Assembly: GCA_964484935.1 (NCBI GenBank)
Contig: CAZAFW010000013.1
Coordinates: forward strand, 1 to 46,759
DNA length: 46,759 nucleotides
DNA from: BM714 sp964484935
GTDB taxonomy: Bacteria > Bacillota > Clostridia > Peptostreptococcales > BM714
Reading direction: 5' to 3'
Positions 14,931-23,941 of this stretch are shown here, one piece after another (position 1 is the first letter of the stretch; each line of letters begins with the position of its first letter). The position numbers were made by a program, and so were the translations under genes. Under the pieces are notes generated by a model. The model was not told the origin of the DNA. It was given only the letters and a program-made list of their open reading frames with translations, and searched no databases.

Positions 14931-15395
14931 ATGGACATAGAAATGAGAAGGCAGGACAGAAAAGTCTCAGATGAAAAGGCGTGGGAAATGCTTGAAAAAG
15001 CCGAATGGGGAATTCTATCACTGGCATCCTCGGGCGGAGATCCGTACGGAGTGCCTGTCAATTATGTTTGCGGCGACAAGGAAATATACATACACTGCGC
15101 TGTTGAAGGCAAAAAGATCGACATCATAAAAGAAAACGGAAAGGCTTCCTTTTGCTCTGTCGTATCAGCCAAAGCAATACCTAAAAAATTCACAACAGCC
15201 TACGAAAGCGCAATTGCCAAAGGCAAGGTTGAAATCGCGTCGGAGGCCGAGAAGAGAAAGGCTCTGGAGCTTTTGATTGGAAAGTATTGCGCGGGATTGG
15301 AGAAGGAAGGACTTGACTATACAGAAAAGCTTTATGGAATGACGGAAGTGATAAAGTTTACCGCTGAATCCGTTTCAGGGAAATCCAACATATAG
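14931..15395 (+). CDS. NimA-like pyridoxamine 5'-phosphate oxidase-fold flavoprotein
   Basis: The 154-aa protein has the split-barrel FMN-binding fold of the NimA/PNPOx-related group: MRRQDRKVSD at the N-terminus, GGDPYGVPVNYV (about 38-49), IYIHCAVEGKKIDII (about 57-71) and the ASFCSV strand. NimA relatives can reduce 5-nitroimidazoles, but many members have unknown substrates. A GTG at 14904 would extend it into the YbaK gene; the ATG at 14931 has GGGAAGGA at a good distance and is preferred. It is the second gene of the ybaK operon and ends at a 17-bp terminator stem. Confidence 0.82.
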   Translation: MDIEMRRQDRKVSDEKAWEMLEKAEWGILSLASSGGDPYGVPVNYVCGDKEIYIHCAVEGKKIDIIKENGKASFCSVVSAKAIPKKFTTAYESAIAKGKVEIASEAEKRKALELLIGKYCAGLEKEGLDYTEKLYGMTEVIKFTAESVSGKSNI

Positions 15396-15399
15396 CTGC

Positions 15400-15441
15400 A
15401 AAGAAAGCGCCGCATGGAATTTTTCATGCGGCGCTTTCTTT
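15400..15441. terminator. Bidirectional terminator
   Basis: A perfect 17-bp stem (AAAGAAAGCGCCGCATG and its complement) encloses an 8-nt loop. It lies between converging genes and its arms end in A- and T-rich runs suited to both directions. Confidence 0.88.
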
Positions 15442-15447
15442 CAAAAA

Positions 15448-16788
15448 TCAAATTTTCGATTTTTCATAGTAGTCTTTCATTGTTTTGTCGGGAACCATGC
15501 TTCCTCCGGTTGCCCAGGGAAGGTGAATTATGTTTTCTGCCTTCAAACCGTGTTTATTGAGATATTTTTTTCCCTCGTCGCTGCCCTCAACAAGACAAGG
15601 CCCGGGGAAACCGGCAAGCGCGGAAGGTTCAAGCCATATGTCTTCGCTGTCGGCAAGCATTGCGAGAAGATTGTAAAGGTGTTTGTCGCTTGAAGTAAAT
15701 ATTCCGCTTATAAGATTCTCCATGGTTTTGCCGACAAAGCCGGAAGGTCTTCCTACGGCAAGCCCGTCCGCTTCTGTAAGATTGTCTATTGCAAAATCCT
15801 GAACCGAAATTTTCTCATGCAGGCCTGTCATCATTCCTATCAGCATGCATGGCGAGTGGGTCGGTTCAGCAAAAAAACAGTGTACAGAATCTCCGAATAC
15901 GGCTTTGAGTCCAAAAGCCACGCCACCGGGACCTCCTCCGACCCCACATGGCAGATATACGAAAAGAGGATGTTTTTCATCGACCTTTACCTCGAGATCC
16001 TCGAGTTGTCTTGCCAGACGCAAAGCTGCCACCGAATATCCCAGGAAGAGAGTTTCAGAATTTTCATCGTCAACGAAATGCATTGAAGGGTCGCCTTCCG
16101 ATTGGCGGCGACCTTCTGTTACTGCGAGACTGTAATCCGAATCATATTCGACTACGGTTACTCCTTTGCTTCTCAAAAGACTCTTCTTCCACTCCTTGGC
16201 GTCGGCCGACATGTGAACAAAAACGCGAAAACCCAACTTGGCGCTCATTATGCCTATGCTAAGCCCCAAGTTTCCGGTTGAGCCCACGGCAATTGAATAT
16301 TTCGAATAGAACTTCCTGAATTCGTCGTTTGCCAATATGGAGTAATCGTCATCAGGCCCAAGCAGGCCGTTTTCAAAGGCCAAATCCTCCGCATGCTTGA
16401 GAACTTCATAGATGCCTCCCCGGGCCTTTATAGAGCCCGATATGGGAAGATGGCTGTCGCACTTTACCATAAGGGCGCCTTCGAGACTTGAATCGCAGAA
16501 ATCCTCCAGAGCGCTTTTCATGAGAGGGGTTTCCCTTAGAGGCGATTCTATGATGCCGCCGGATGGCGAAGTTTCAGGGAAAACCTTTTTCAGGTAAGGA
16601 GCGAATCTTTTCAGTCTTTCCGATGCGGCTTCAATGTCTTTCATGGAAAGGCTTATTTCGTCAAAAGCTTCTCTGCTTGGCACATAAAGTGGATTTATCC
16701 AAAAGACCTCTTCCGTCTTTACTATGTCACTCAAAAGCGGGTGCTTTCCAGTCCAGTAATCCAGGGTTTGCCCCAAAATTTTATCCAT
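15448..16788 (-). CDS. dsdA: D-serine ammonia-lyase (D-serine dehydratase)
   Basis: The 446-aa PLP enzyme should convert D-serine to pyruvate and ammonia. The cofactor lysine is in SGSIKARGG (Lys121), and the phosphate-binding glycine loop CGVGGGPGG lies near residue 279. The SPLRETPLM and YVPSREAFDEI blocks are typical of DsdA, and the length fits. It has an AAGGAGAG site before its ATG and follows the 2-hydroxyacid dehydrogenase gene by 43 nt on the same strand, so they likely form an operon. No DsdC-like regulator or DsdX-like permease is adjacent. Confidence 0.92.
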   Translation of the reverse strand: MDKILGQTLDYWTGKHPLLSDIVKTEEVFWINPLYVPSREAFDEISLSMKDIEAASERLKRFAPYLKKVFPETSPSGGIIESPLRETPLMKSALEDFCDSSLEGALMVKCDSHLPISGSIKARGGIYEVLKHAEDLAFENGLLGPDDDYSILANDEFRKFYSKYSIAVGSTGNLGLSIGIMSAKLGFRVFVHMSADAKEWKKSLLRSKGVTVVEYDSDYSLAVTEGRRQSEGDPSMHFVDDENSETLFLGYSVAALRLARQLEDLEVKVDEKHPLFVYLPCGVGGGPGGVAFGLKAVFGDSVHCFFAEPTHSPCMLIGMMTGLHEKISVQDFAIDNLTEADGLAVGRPSGFVGKTMENLISGIFTSSDKHLYNLLAMLADSEDIWLEPSALAGFPGPCLVEGSDEGKKYLNKHGLKAENIIHLPWATGGSMVPDKTMKDYYEKSKI

Positions 16789-16831
16789 GAAACATCTCTC
16801 CTTTCAAAAATGGTCGAATGCTTTGGGAATT

Positions 16832-17785
16832 CTACAAAATGATATTTATGCGCTTTTCTCCAAGGTGTCCCGATATGTTTTCAAAGGCAATGACCGCTCT
16901 CCTTTCAAGGGCTTCTTTTGTCGCGAAAGCCACATGCGGAAGCACGGTTGTGTTGGGCGCATCGAAAAGAGGATGATTCGACGGAATCGGCGGCTCCATT
17001 TCGAAAACGTCTATTCCGGCACCCGAAAGGCGGCCATCCTTCAATGCGTCCGCAAGGGCCTTGTTGTCCACGATTGGTCCTCTTGCCGTGTTTATCAGTA
17101 CGGCTGTCGGCTTCATCGAATCTATCAATTCCTTGCTTGCGAGCTTTACAGTTTTTTCGTTGAGAGGAACATGAATGGTTACTATGTCGCTTTGGCTGAA
17201 TACATCGGAAAGGCTCTTGTAGACTATGCCCATGTTTTCTGCCTCATTCCTCTTGCTGCGGCTGTAGGCTATTATGTTCATGCCGAAAGCTTTTGCCAAT
17301 GCCGCCGTCTCCATTCCTATTGCGCCGGTTCCCACTATGCCAAGGGTCTTGCCTTTAAGCTCTCTGCCGATATGGCCGGCGCGGGTACCGCCGGCCCTGG
17401 TTATTTTGTCGCACACCGAAAAATGCCTGTATACCGATATCATAAGCCCAATGGCCAGTTCTGCGACCGCCGGAGTCGAATAGCCCGCGCAATTGCTTAC
17501 GGGAATTCCTTTTTCGCGGCAAGCGTCAAGATCCACATGGTCCACTCCGGTGAAGGCTACCGAAATGAATTTTAGATTGGGCAGGGCTTCTATTACCCGG
17601 CGCCTTAGAGGGCTGTTTGCTATTATCAGAATATCTGCTTTCCTGCATCTTGAAATGTATTCCTCGTCGTTTTCGGGAGGAGTTTCAAATACCTTCAGAT
17701 CCAATTCTCCTGAAAGCTTTTCGCTTGCAATGGCCTTGATTGTTTCCCGGGAAATCCCCAGGGGTTCCACTATAACAATATTCAT
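16832..17785 (-). CDS. D-isomer-specific 2-hydroxyacid dehydrogenase
   Basis: The 317-aa NAD(P)-dependent oxidoreductase has the Rossmann fingerprint GIVGTGAIGMETA (about 150-162), the catalytic arginine in NTARGPIVDN (about 236), a glutamate in the DVFEMEPP segment and the histidine in LPHVAFATKEAL (about 288). These are the standard Arg-Glu-His set of the phosphoglycerate/glycerate dehydrogenase superfamily. The substrate is uncertain; hydroxypyruvate or phosphoglycerate would fit its place upstream of dsdA in a serine-related operon (inference). GGAGG lies 8 nt before the ATG at 17785. Confidence 0.87.
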   Translation of the reverse strand: MNIVIVEPLGISRETIKAIASEKLSGELDLKVFETPPENDEEYISRCRKADILIIANSPLRRRVIEALPNLKFISVAFTGVDHVDLDACREKGIPVSNCAGYSTPAVAELAIGLMISVYRHFSVCDKITRAGGTRAGHIGRELKGKTLGIVGTGAIGMETAALAKAFGMNIIAYSRSKRNEAENMGIVYKSLSDVFSQSDIVTIHVPLNEKTVKLASKELIDSMKPTAVLINTARGPIVDNKALADALKDGRLSGAGIDVFEMEPPIPSNHPLFDAPNTTVLPHVAFATKEALERRAVIAFENISGHLGEKRINIIL

Positions 17786-17924
17786 TCAACTTACCTCCAA
17801 TATATTTATGTCTCTTTCGATTATATCAAAATTCAGCGAAATATTCGAAGTTTGCCAATGATTAGTTGAGCCGAAACAGATGATATGTGTGATATTATTA
17901 GAAGAAAAGAAAAGGAAGATGGAT

Positions 17925-18689
17925 ATGGACAAAAAAGAATTCGCAACCCCGAAAATTTGCGGCTCAATAAGCGGAAGGACGGCAAAAGCTGTTGAAAGAC
18001 AATTTGCGCATGCTGAAAAAACTGGGATAGATATGATTGAATGGCGCCTGGACTCGATGGCGTTCACATATGAAGATTACATGAATGAAAAAAGCACAAT
18101 TAGAGAATGCATAAAAATATTTGAAGAAAGCCCAAAGCCTATAATTCTTACGCTTAGGAGTTCTGTCGAGGGAGGGCTTTTCAATGGATGCACAAAGGAA
18201 TACTTTCATATTCTAAAGGAAATGGGCGGCAGCTTAGGATTTTCAATGGTGGACATAGAGTACGCGAGATGGATGGATTGGGAAAACGGCCCTGGCGGAA
18301 TTTTGCCTTGCAGCAATTCCGCAAGAATAGTATCCCACCATGATTTCAAAAAAACGCCAGTAAAAAAAGAAATCGTCGATTTGCTTGAAAGAATGGCCAA
18401 GCTTGACGCAAGGTTTGTGAAGGGAGCTTTCATGGCGGGGGATTTTTTCGACACAATTAGGCTAATGGATGCCGCCCTCGAGTTCAAGAGGAAGGTACCC
18501 GAAAAAGAGTTGATATACATGGCCATGGGCGAGGCTGGAATGGCTAGCAGAATTCTTTCCGGTGAGGCGGCTCCTGCAATAAGTTATGCGAGCATGGATA
18601 TGGAAAAGCCCACAGCGCCGGGGCAATACAAGCTGGACATACTTTTAGGAATATTGGAACTGCAAAAAAAACAGGTGTCCGGGAGATAA
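17925..18689 (+). CDS. aroD: Type I 3-dehydroquinate dehydratase
   Basis: The 254-aa enzyme dehydrates 3-dehydroquinate in the shikimate pathway by a Schiff-base mechanism. All catalytic elements are visible: Glu39 in EWRLD, His139 in SHHDF and the Schiff-base lysine Lys166 in RFVKGAFMA. The C-terminal GEAGMASRI and SAPGQ-like TAPGQYKLD motifs are present too. In-frame starts exist at 17880 and 17919; AAAGGAAG ends at 17918, so the ATG at 17925 with 6-nt spacing is preferred. No other shikimate gene is near, so it is isolated from the pathway cluster. Confidence 0.9.
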   Translation: MDKKEFATPKICGSISGRTAKAVERQFAHAEKTGIDMIEWRLDSMAFTYEDYMNEKSTIRECIKIFEESPKPIILTLRSSVEGGLFNGCTKEYFHILKEMGGSLGFSMVDIEYARWMDWENGPGGILPCSNSARIVSHHDFKKTPVKKEIVDLLERMAKLDARFVKGAFMAGDFFDTIRLMDAALEFKRKVPEKELIYMAMGEAGMASRILSGEAAPAISYASMDMEKPTAPGQYKLDILLGILELQKKQVSGR

Positions 18690-18751
18690 AAGGGTCAGCA
18701 GGGATTTGTTGCCCTCATAGGCATAGGGGTCTTTCCAATGTCAAAAAATGC

Positions 18752-18766
18752 AAATTGTGATATAAT
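18752..18766 (+). promoter_or_regulatory. Extended -10 promoter of the MASE3 gene
   Basis: TATAAT at 18761-18766 is preceded by TG one base upstream (TGATATAAT), an extended -10 element. No good -35 box is seen. It lies 56 nt before the ATG of the MASE3 protein gene. Confidence 0.5.
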
Positions 18767-18821
18767 GTGTACACGGAGTCACGTATCTTAAATGCGGAAT
18801 CTCTGTATGGAGGGATTGTTG

Positions 18822-20108
18822 ATGGACAAGGAAAAACTGGAAGGGATGAGGAAAGACATATTTTTGATAGGCATATTGGCAGCTCTTTTCGCAAGCAGTT
18901 TTTTAAATTACCTGCTTTTCCACAGCCTTGTTGGAATATACAGCATATCAATAGCCTTTGCAGTATTCATGATTGCATGGAACTCAAGAAAGTATAACCA
19001 AGGAAGTTATATTATATTTCTTGGAATAGCATATCTTTTCATTGGATTCATAGACCTCATGCAATTGCTTTCATTCAAGGAGCTTACAGTCTTTACGGGA
19101 TACAAGTATTTTGCTGGGCAGTTCTGGATTGCGGCTAGGGGCATGGAGAGCCTTACGCTTCTGATAGCATTCAAGTCCCAAAAAATGCTGAAGGAAAAGA
19201 TCAACTATGAAATGGTTTTTTCAATATATTTTGTGGCAACCCTTATAATTTGCACAAGCATACTCTATTTTGACACTTTTCCGCTATGCTGTGTTGAAGG
19301 AAAGGGGCACACTCCGTTTAAATTGTGGTCTGAAGCGGCCATAGTCCTAATGCTCTTGACTGCATGGTTCGCGGTGGACAAGAACAGGAGGGAAGTTGGG
19401 GAAAAAGCTTATCCCTTCCTCGTGTGGGCAATTGTATTTACCTTGCTTTCCGAGCTGTCATTCCTTATAGACTCCGGAAACCACGGAATTTTTAATCTGC
19501 TTGGTCAGTTCATGAAGCTGTCCTCCTTCTACATGATTTACAAGGTTGCGATAGATCTTGGAATAAAAAAGCCGCAAGAAGCATTTTTTAGGGAAATCAA
19601 GCAAAATGAAAATAAGCTCAAGGATGTGGCCTTGATAGATTTGGAAACAGGCCTTTTCAACAATCAGGCATATCAAAGGACAAAAGGGAAACTTTGGGTA
19701 CTGTTCAAAAAAAGCAGGACAATGGTCGGGATAGGGCTTTTTTCCATCAGCGACCTTGAAAAGCTGGAGATGGAATACGGAAAAAAGACATCCCTGAAGA
19801 TTTTGGAAGAATTGGTCGAGATAATAATGGATGTAATAGCAGAAGACCACTTCTTCTTTAGAATAGAAACAAACACTCTCTTGATTTTGTTCGGAGAAGA
19901 AGAATACAGAATGAAAAATTACGCCGAAACAATTCGAAAGCGATTTGTCGCTGAAGTTAAAAACAAATATGGAATGGAATCGAATCTGTATTATGGGATA
20001 AGCGAGCATGATTCATTGCTCTCATACAATTTGGATAATCTGTATGAGTCGGCAAATGAAAACCTTTCAAGAAAAAAATTAAGATATGTGATTCAGGAAT
20101 TGGAATAA
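18822..20108 (+). CDS. MASE3 membrane sensor with degenerate GGDEF domain
   Basis: The 428-aa protein has an N-terminal membrane sensor (about residues 12-250) matching MASE3: paired helices, FIDLMQLLSFKELTVF and the WIAARGMESLTLLIAF helix. A GGDEF-fold domain follows (about 275-425), but the active motif is lost. Where GGDEF belongs the sequence reads RIETNTLLILFGEE, and the metal-binding loop is replaced. It is therefore unlikely to make c-di-GMP and may act as a regulatory or GTP-sensing relic. The ATG at 18822 has GGAGGGA 6 nt upstream; earlier in-frame ATG codons overlap that site. PepD follows 30 nt downstream. Confidence 0.85.
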   Translation: MDKEKLEGMRKDIFLIGILAALFASSFLNYLLFHSLVGIYSISIAFAVFMIAWNSRKYNQGSYIIFLGIAYLFIGFIDLMQLLSFKELTVFTGYKYFAGQFWIAARGMESLTLLIAFKSQKMLKEKINYEMVFSIYFVATLIICTSILYFDTFPLCCVEGKGHTPFKLWSEAAIVLMLLTAWFAVDKNRREVGEKAYPFLVWAIVFTLLSELSFLIDSGNHGIFNLLGQFMKLSSFYMIYKVAIDLGIKKPQEAFFREIKQNENKLKDVALIDLETGLFNNQAYQRTKGKLWVLFKKSRTMVGIGLFSISDLEKLEMEYGKKTSLKILEELVEIIMDVIAEDHFFFRIETNTLLILFGEEEYRMKNYAETIRKRFVAEVKNKYGMESNLYYGISEHDSLLSYNLDNLYESANENLSRKKLRYVIQELE

Positions 20109-20138
20109 AGGTAATAGAAAATTAAGGGGATGCTTTTT

Positions 20139-21590
20139 ATGACAGAAAAAATAGAAACGGGTGAAATGCTTCAATATTTCAGGGAAATCAGCAAAATTCC
20201 AAGATGTTCGGGAAACGAAAAGGCAATCAGCGATTTTCTGCTTGCCTTTGCCAGGGAAAACGAAATTGAGGCCCAGCAGGACGAATCACTGAATATAATA
20301 ATGAAAATACCTGCTTCAAAAGGGTATGAGGATGCGCCTGTTGTCATGCTGCAGGGGCATATGGACATGGTTTGCGTAAAGACGGAGGAATCCTCGCACG
20401 ACTTTGAAAATGACCCCCTTAAGCTTGTAGAAAAGGACGGATTTATCTGTGCTGAAGGGACATCGCTCGGTGCGGACAATGGAGTAGCTCTTGCTTACAT
20501 TATGGCCGTCGCCGCAGACAAGTCGCTCAGGCACCCGGAATTGGAGTGTCTTGTAACAACATCGGAGGAAACAGGAATGGAAGGGGTAATAGGCCTTAAA
20601 ACAGAGAAGCTTAATGCCGGCATTCTCATAAACCTCGACTCGGAGGAAGAAGGGGTTTTTCTTTCATCGAGCGCAGGAGGAGTAAATAACATTACAAGAA
20701 TTGATGTTAGAAGGAAGAGAGAACCGTGGCATGAATGTTGTCATGAAATATGCATAAAGGGTCTAAAAGGAGGGCACTCCGGTGCCGAAATAGACAAGGG
20801 ACGCGCAAACGCCATAAGTTTAATGGGCAGGCTTCTGGCCGAGCTTGATCCCGGAGTGTTCGGAATAGCGGGCATATACGGAGGCACGAAGAAGAATGCC
20901 ATAGCCGACCGTTGCTGCGCCGAAATTGTTTCTTCGTTTGAAAGCGCCGAGGGTTTGAAGGAAACAGCCGGCAGAATGGAAAAGATATTCAAAAATGAGT
21001 TCAAATCGGTTGATCCGGAATTGGAGATTCAAATTTCAGAGAGCTCTTCAAAGAGAGAAAGCTTCGATAAAGCAAGTGCTGAAAAGCTTGTTGCTTTTCT
21101 CCGACTTGTAGCAAGCGGCGTGCAAACAATGAGCAAAGAGGTTCCCGGTCTTGTCGAAAGTTCCATTAACTTGGGTCTAGCAGCAACGAATGAAAACCAG
21201 ATAGAGATAACAGCTTCTGTAAGAAGCTCTGTGAAATCCCTGAAGGATGAGATAAATGGAAGGGTAGCTCTCATTTGCAGTTTGCTTGGCGCTGAAATGG
21301 AGCTTAATTCAGATTATCCGGGGTGGGAATTTGTTTCAGAATCACGTATAAGGGACGTTATGAAAGATTCATACATGGAATTGTACGGCAAGGAGCCTTC
21401 TGTCGAAGCCATTCATGCAGGGTTGGAATGCGGATTCCTAAAGGAAAAAATGCCTGACTTGGACATAATAGCCATAGGTCCCGACATGTCGGATGTCCAT
21501 TCCACAAGGGAGCGTCTTGACATGGCATCAGCCGAGAGGACATGGAGGTTGCTTATCAAAACGCTGGAAAACATTAAGTTTCGGGTTTGA
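20139..21590 (+). CDS. pepD: Aminoacyl-histidine dipeptidase (PepD, M20 family)
   Basis: The 483-aa zinc peptidase cleaves Xaa-His dipeptides such as carnosine and other small peptides. The first metal-site motif is LQGHMDMVC (about 74-82), followed by GTSLGADNGVALAY (about 108-121) and the general-base glutamates in TSEETGMEG (about 143-151). The lid-domain KGGHSGAEID motif lies near 206-218. The length fits cytosolic PepD. AAGGGGA is 8 nt before the ATG at 20139, so that start is preferred over the ATG at 20130. It precedes luxS by 20 nt and is probably in one transcript with luxS and the diguanylate cyclase gene. Confidence 0.9.
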   Translation: MTEKIETGEMLQYFREISKIPRCSGNEKAISDFLLAFARENEIEAQQDESLNIIMKIPASKGYEDAPVVMLQGHMDMVCVKTEESSHDFENDPLKLVEKDGFICAEGTSLGADNGVALAYIMAVAADKSLRHPELECLVTTSEETGMEGVIGLKTEKLNAGILINLDSEEEGVFLSSSAGGVNNITRIDVRRKREPWHECCHEICIKGLKGGHSGAEIDKGRANAISLMGRLLAELDPGVFGIAGIYGGTKKNAIADRCCAEIVSSFESAEGLKETAGRMEKIFKNEFKSVDPELEIQISESSSKRESFDKASAEKLVAFLRLVASGVQTMSKEVPGLVESSINLGLAATNENQIEITASVRSSVKSLKDEINGRVALICSLLGAEMELNSDYPGWEFVSESRIRDVMKDSYMELYGKEPSVEAIHAGLECGFLKEKMPDLDIIAIGPDMSDVHSTRERLDMASAERTWRLLIKTLENIKFRV

Positions 21591-21610
21591 AATACAAAGG
21601 GAGGATTAAA

Positions 21611-22054
21611 ATGACAAAAGTGGAAAGTTTTGAATTGGACCATACCAAGGTTAAGGCGCCATACGTAAGAAAAGCGGCTTCCACAACAGGTAAAAAAGGA
21701 GACGCTGTCACCAAGTTCGACCTCAGATTCACACAACCCAATGAAGTTTTCATATCAACAGCCGCCATACATACGCTCGAACACCTTCTTGCAGGATACA
21801 TGAGAGAGGAAATGGAAGGAATAATAGACATTTCGCCAATGGGATGCCGCACGGGATTCTACATGATATGCTGGGGCGAGCCCGAATCAAGGAATGTTGC
21901 CAAGTCCTTGAGAAATTCACTCGAAAAAATTATGGAAACAAGCGAGGTTCCGGCCGCAAGAATCGAGTCATGCGGCAATTACAAAGATCATTCATTGCCG
22001 GAAGCAAAGGAATGTGCGGCTTTTGTTCTCATGGACATGATCGACAGCTGGTAG
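21611..22054 (+). CDS. luxS: S-ribosylhomocysteine lyase LuxS
   Basis: The 147-aa metalloenzyme cleaves S-ribosylhomocysteine to homocysteine and the AI-2 precursor DPD, as part of the activated methyl cycle. The metal ligands and base are in HTLEH (His54, Glu57, His58) with Cys121 in ESCGNYKDH. The catalytic cysteine is Cys79 in MGCRTGFY. GGGAGG lies 7 nt before the ATG at 21611; the in-frame ATG at 21587 lies inside pepD and is less likely. It is followed after 16 nt by a GGDEF gene. No Pfs nucleosidase gene is in the window. Confidence 0.95.
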   Translation: MTKVESFELDHTKVKAPYVRKAASTTGKKGDAVTKFDLRFTQPNEVFISTAAIHTLEHLLAGYMREEMEGIIDISPMGCRTGFYMICWGEPESRNVAKSLRNSLEKIMETSEVPAARIESCGNYKDHSLPEAKECAAFVLMDMIDSW

Positions 22055-22070
22055 AGGAGGGACCCCAAAA

Positions 22071-23453
22071 ATGAAAAAAAGAGAACACGCAATACTGGAA
22101 GCATTGCCGGCCCCCGTTTTTTTCAAAGATTTTGAAGGAAGGTTTCAGTTCTGCAACAAGACATTCTATGAATTTTTGGGGAAGGATGAAACTGAAATAA
22201 TTGGTAAAAAAGCCGATGAAATAGGGCTTGAATCTATAGCCGAGAGGTTCAGGGAAGCTGATCAGGCGCTGCTAAGGGGCCAAGGAGTTCAAACATATGA
22301 AGCCAAGGTAGCAAACAAAGAAGGGGAATTGCGTGACCTTCAAATAATGAAAGACCTGGTCCATTGCGATGAAACGGGTGAATTGATTGGAATTGCAGGA
22401 GTTGTTGCCGATATAACCGAAAGAGTCAATTTTGCTAAAAAAATGAAAGGGCTAAATCGAATAAAAGACATAGCCATCCAGATAAACCAAAGGCTTTTGG
22501 ATTCGGACGAGGAGACAGACACGTTAGGAATGCTTCTTGAAAAAAGCATAGAATCGATTCCCAAAGCCAGATTCGGAGCGATTCTAGTTCTCGACGAGGA
22601 CGGTTTTCTCGAAATTCCGACAACAAGGGGATATCCAAAGGAAATGACAAAAAAATTCAAACTCAGGCCCGAAGACAGCCTGGTTGCAACTAGCAAAGGG
22701 AAAATACCCAAAGAGATTTGTGTTGTAAGGGATATCGACAAGATGATGTCGGTCGAGAAGCCGGAAATGCTTGTGCTTGATGGAGAAAGCGTGAAGACGT
22801 CATTGGTGTCGCCTATATGGATTGACGGCGAATTCTACGGGTTTATAAACATTGACAGCACAAAGAGAAAAGCTTTCGAACAGGACGATATTGAAATAAT
22901 GGAATACATGAGGGACCAAATACAGACAGTGCTTTCAAAACAGCGAAAGTATCAAAAGAAGCTTATGAGCATGAGAACCGATCCGGTAACAGGACTAATA
23001 AACAGGAAATATCTTTTAGAGATGACTCAAAAGGTCATGGATATTGCTGATGTGTCCAGCCAGAAGATGAGTCTTGTCCTCATGGACATTGATGGCATGA
23101 AGCAAATAAATGATTCATTTGGACACCTTGCGGGAGATTTTGTCCTCAAGGCTTTTGGAAGCAGTGTGCTGGAAAAAATAAGGGAGTGTGACATAATTGG
23201 AAGGTATGGAGGGGACGAATTCATTGCAATCTTCCAGGGAAGCGGGAAAGAAGCTATTTCACAAAAAATGAAAATTATCCGGGAATCGCTTGAAAAGGAG
23301 ACAGTCTGTCGTGGGAATATGGACTTGCCTCTTAGTTTCAGTTTAGGTATTTCCGAATACCCGACAGACGGGAAAAAGATTGAAGAATTAGTGGCAGTTG
23401 CCGATACTGAAATGTATGCCGATAAAAGAAAAAGAAAAGATAATAAAGAATAA
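22071..23453 (+). CDS. PAS-GAF diguanylate cyclase
   Basis: The 460-aa soluble protein has an N-terminal PAS domain (about 8-125, with PVFFKDFEGRFQFCNKTF), a GAF domain (about 135-290) and a C-terminal GGDEF domain (about 300-455). The active motif GGDEF lies near 380, and an RECD inhibitory-site motif precedes it by five residues, so it should be an active, product-inhibited cyclase. No membrane segments are seen. It starts 16 nt after luxS with GGAGGG upstream and is probably co-transcribed with it. A 21-bp terminator stem follows at once. Confidence 0.9.
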   Translation: MKKREHAILEALPAPVFFKDFEGRFQFCNKTFYEFLGKDETEIIGKKADEIGLESIAERFREADQALLRGQGVQTYEAKVANKEGELRDLQIMKDLVHCDETGELIGIAGVVADITERVNFAKKMKGLNRIKDIAIQINQRLLDSDEETDTLGMLLEKSIESIPKARFGAILVLDEDGFLEIPTTRGYPKEMTKKFKLRPEDSLVATSKGKIPKEICVVRDIDKMMSVEKPEMLVLDGESVKTSLVSPIWIDGEFYGFINIDSTKRKAFEQDDIEIMEYMRDQIQTVLSKQRKYQKKLMSMRTDPVTGLINRKYLLEMTQKVMDIADVSSQKMSLVLMDIDGMKQINDSFGHLAGDFVLKAFGSSVLEKIRECDIIGRYGGDEFIAIFQGSGKEAISQKMKIIRESLEKETVCRGNMDLPLSFSLGISEYPTDGKKIEELVAVADTEMYADKRKRKDNKE

Positions 23454-23463
23454 AAGGAAAATC

Positions 23464-23510
23464 GAAAGCGAAAAGAATCCCTCCAAACAGGAGGGATTCT
23501 TTTCGCTTTC
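23464..23510. terminator. Long bidirectional terminator
   Basis: A perfect 21-bp stem (arms 23464-23484 and 23490-23510) with loop AAACA lies between convergent genes. It overlaps the stop codon of the minus-strand MarR gene. The 3' arm contains TTTT on the plus strand and the 5' arm supplies T residues on the minus strand. Confidence 0.85.
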
Positions 23511-23937
23511 AGCTGAAATTATCCGACAATTTTTTAAGTAGTCTCAGAAGTTCCGCTGTTTCGTCGTCCGAAAAATTCTCGTAGGCTTTTTCAATCAATC
23601 TTGCGGATATTGATTCGAAAGAAGGCTGGATTTCACGCCCCTTGTCTGTGAGGACAACATAGCTGACTCTTCCGTCGTCCTTGCATCGTGTTTTCTCGAT
23701 ATATCCTTCTTTTACAAGCTTGTCTACCAATTGCCAAGTGGTGGATTTGTTTCGGTATATTATTTTGGATATTTCCTTCATTGACAAAGCCCTGTTTTGG
23801 GAATAAAGAGCTGAAAGAATTGTTCCGTGCGATGCGCATAGTCCATTCAGACCTTCCAGCCCAAGGCCGTTTTCTATGAAACGGCCTGATTTCTTCCGGA
23901 TTTTGCTTACATAGTATATGAGATAATTCTTGTTCAT
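23509..23937 (-). CDS. MarR-family transcriptional regulator
   Basis: The 142-aa protein has a winged helix-turn-helix in the middle: LSMKEISKIIYRNKSTTWQLVDKLVKEGYIEKTRCKDDGRVSYVVLTDKG (about 52-100), the usual MarR arrangement, with dimerisation helices at both ends. It starts 4 nt after the nitroreductase stop and has no clear RBS, so translation is probably coupled. It likely represses its own operon by binding the palindrome between the -35 and -10 boxes upstream of the nitroreductase gene (inference). The terminator hairpin covers its last codons. Confidence 0.87.
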   Translation of the reverse strand: MNKNYLIYYVSKIRKKSGRFIENGLGLEGLNGLCASHGTILSALYSQNRALSMKEISKIIYRNKSTTWQLVDKLVKEGYIEKTRCKDDGRVSYVVLTDKGREIQPSFESISARLIEKAYENFSDDETAELLRLLKKLSDNFS

Positions 23938-23941
23938 AGCA

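Noticed and set aside
16787..17575. 262-codon plus-strand ORF opposite the 2-hydroxyacid dehydrogenase gene
   Set aside because: No RBS, no recognisable domain, and the opposite strand encodes a full dehydrogenase with all catalytic motifs.
18690..18760. Terminator after aroD
   Set aside because: AGGG/CCCT pairing is too short and no T tract follows.
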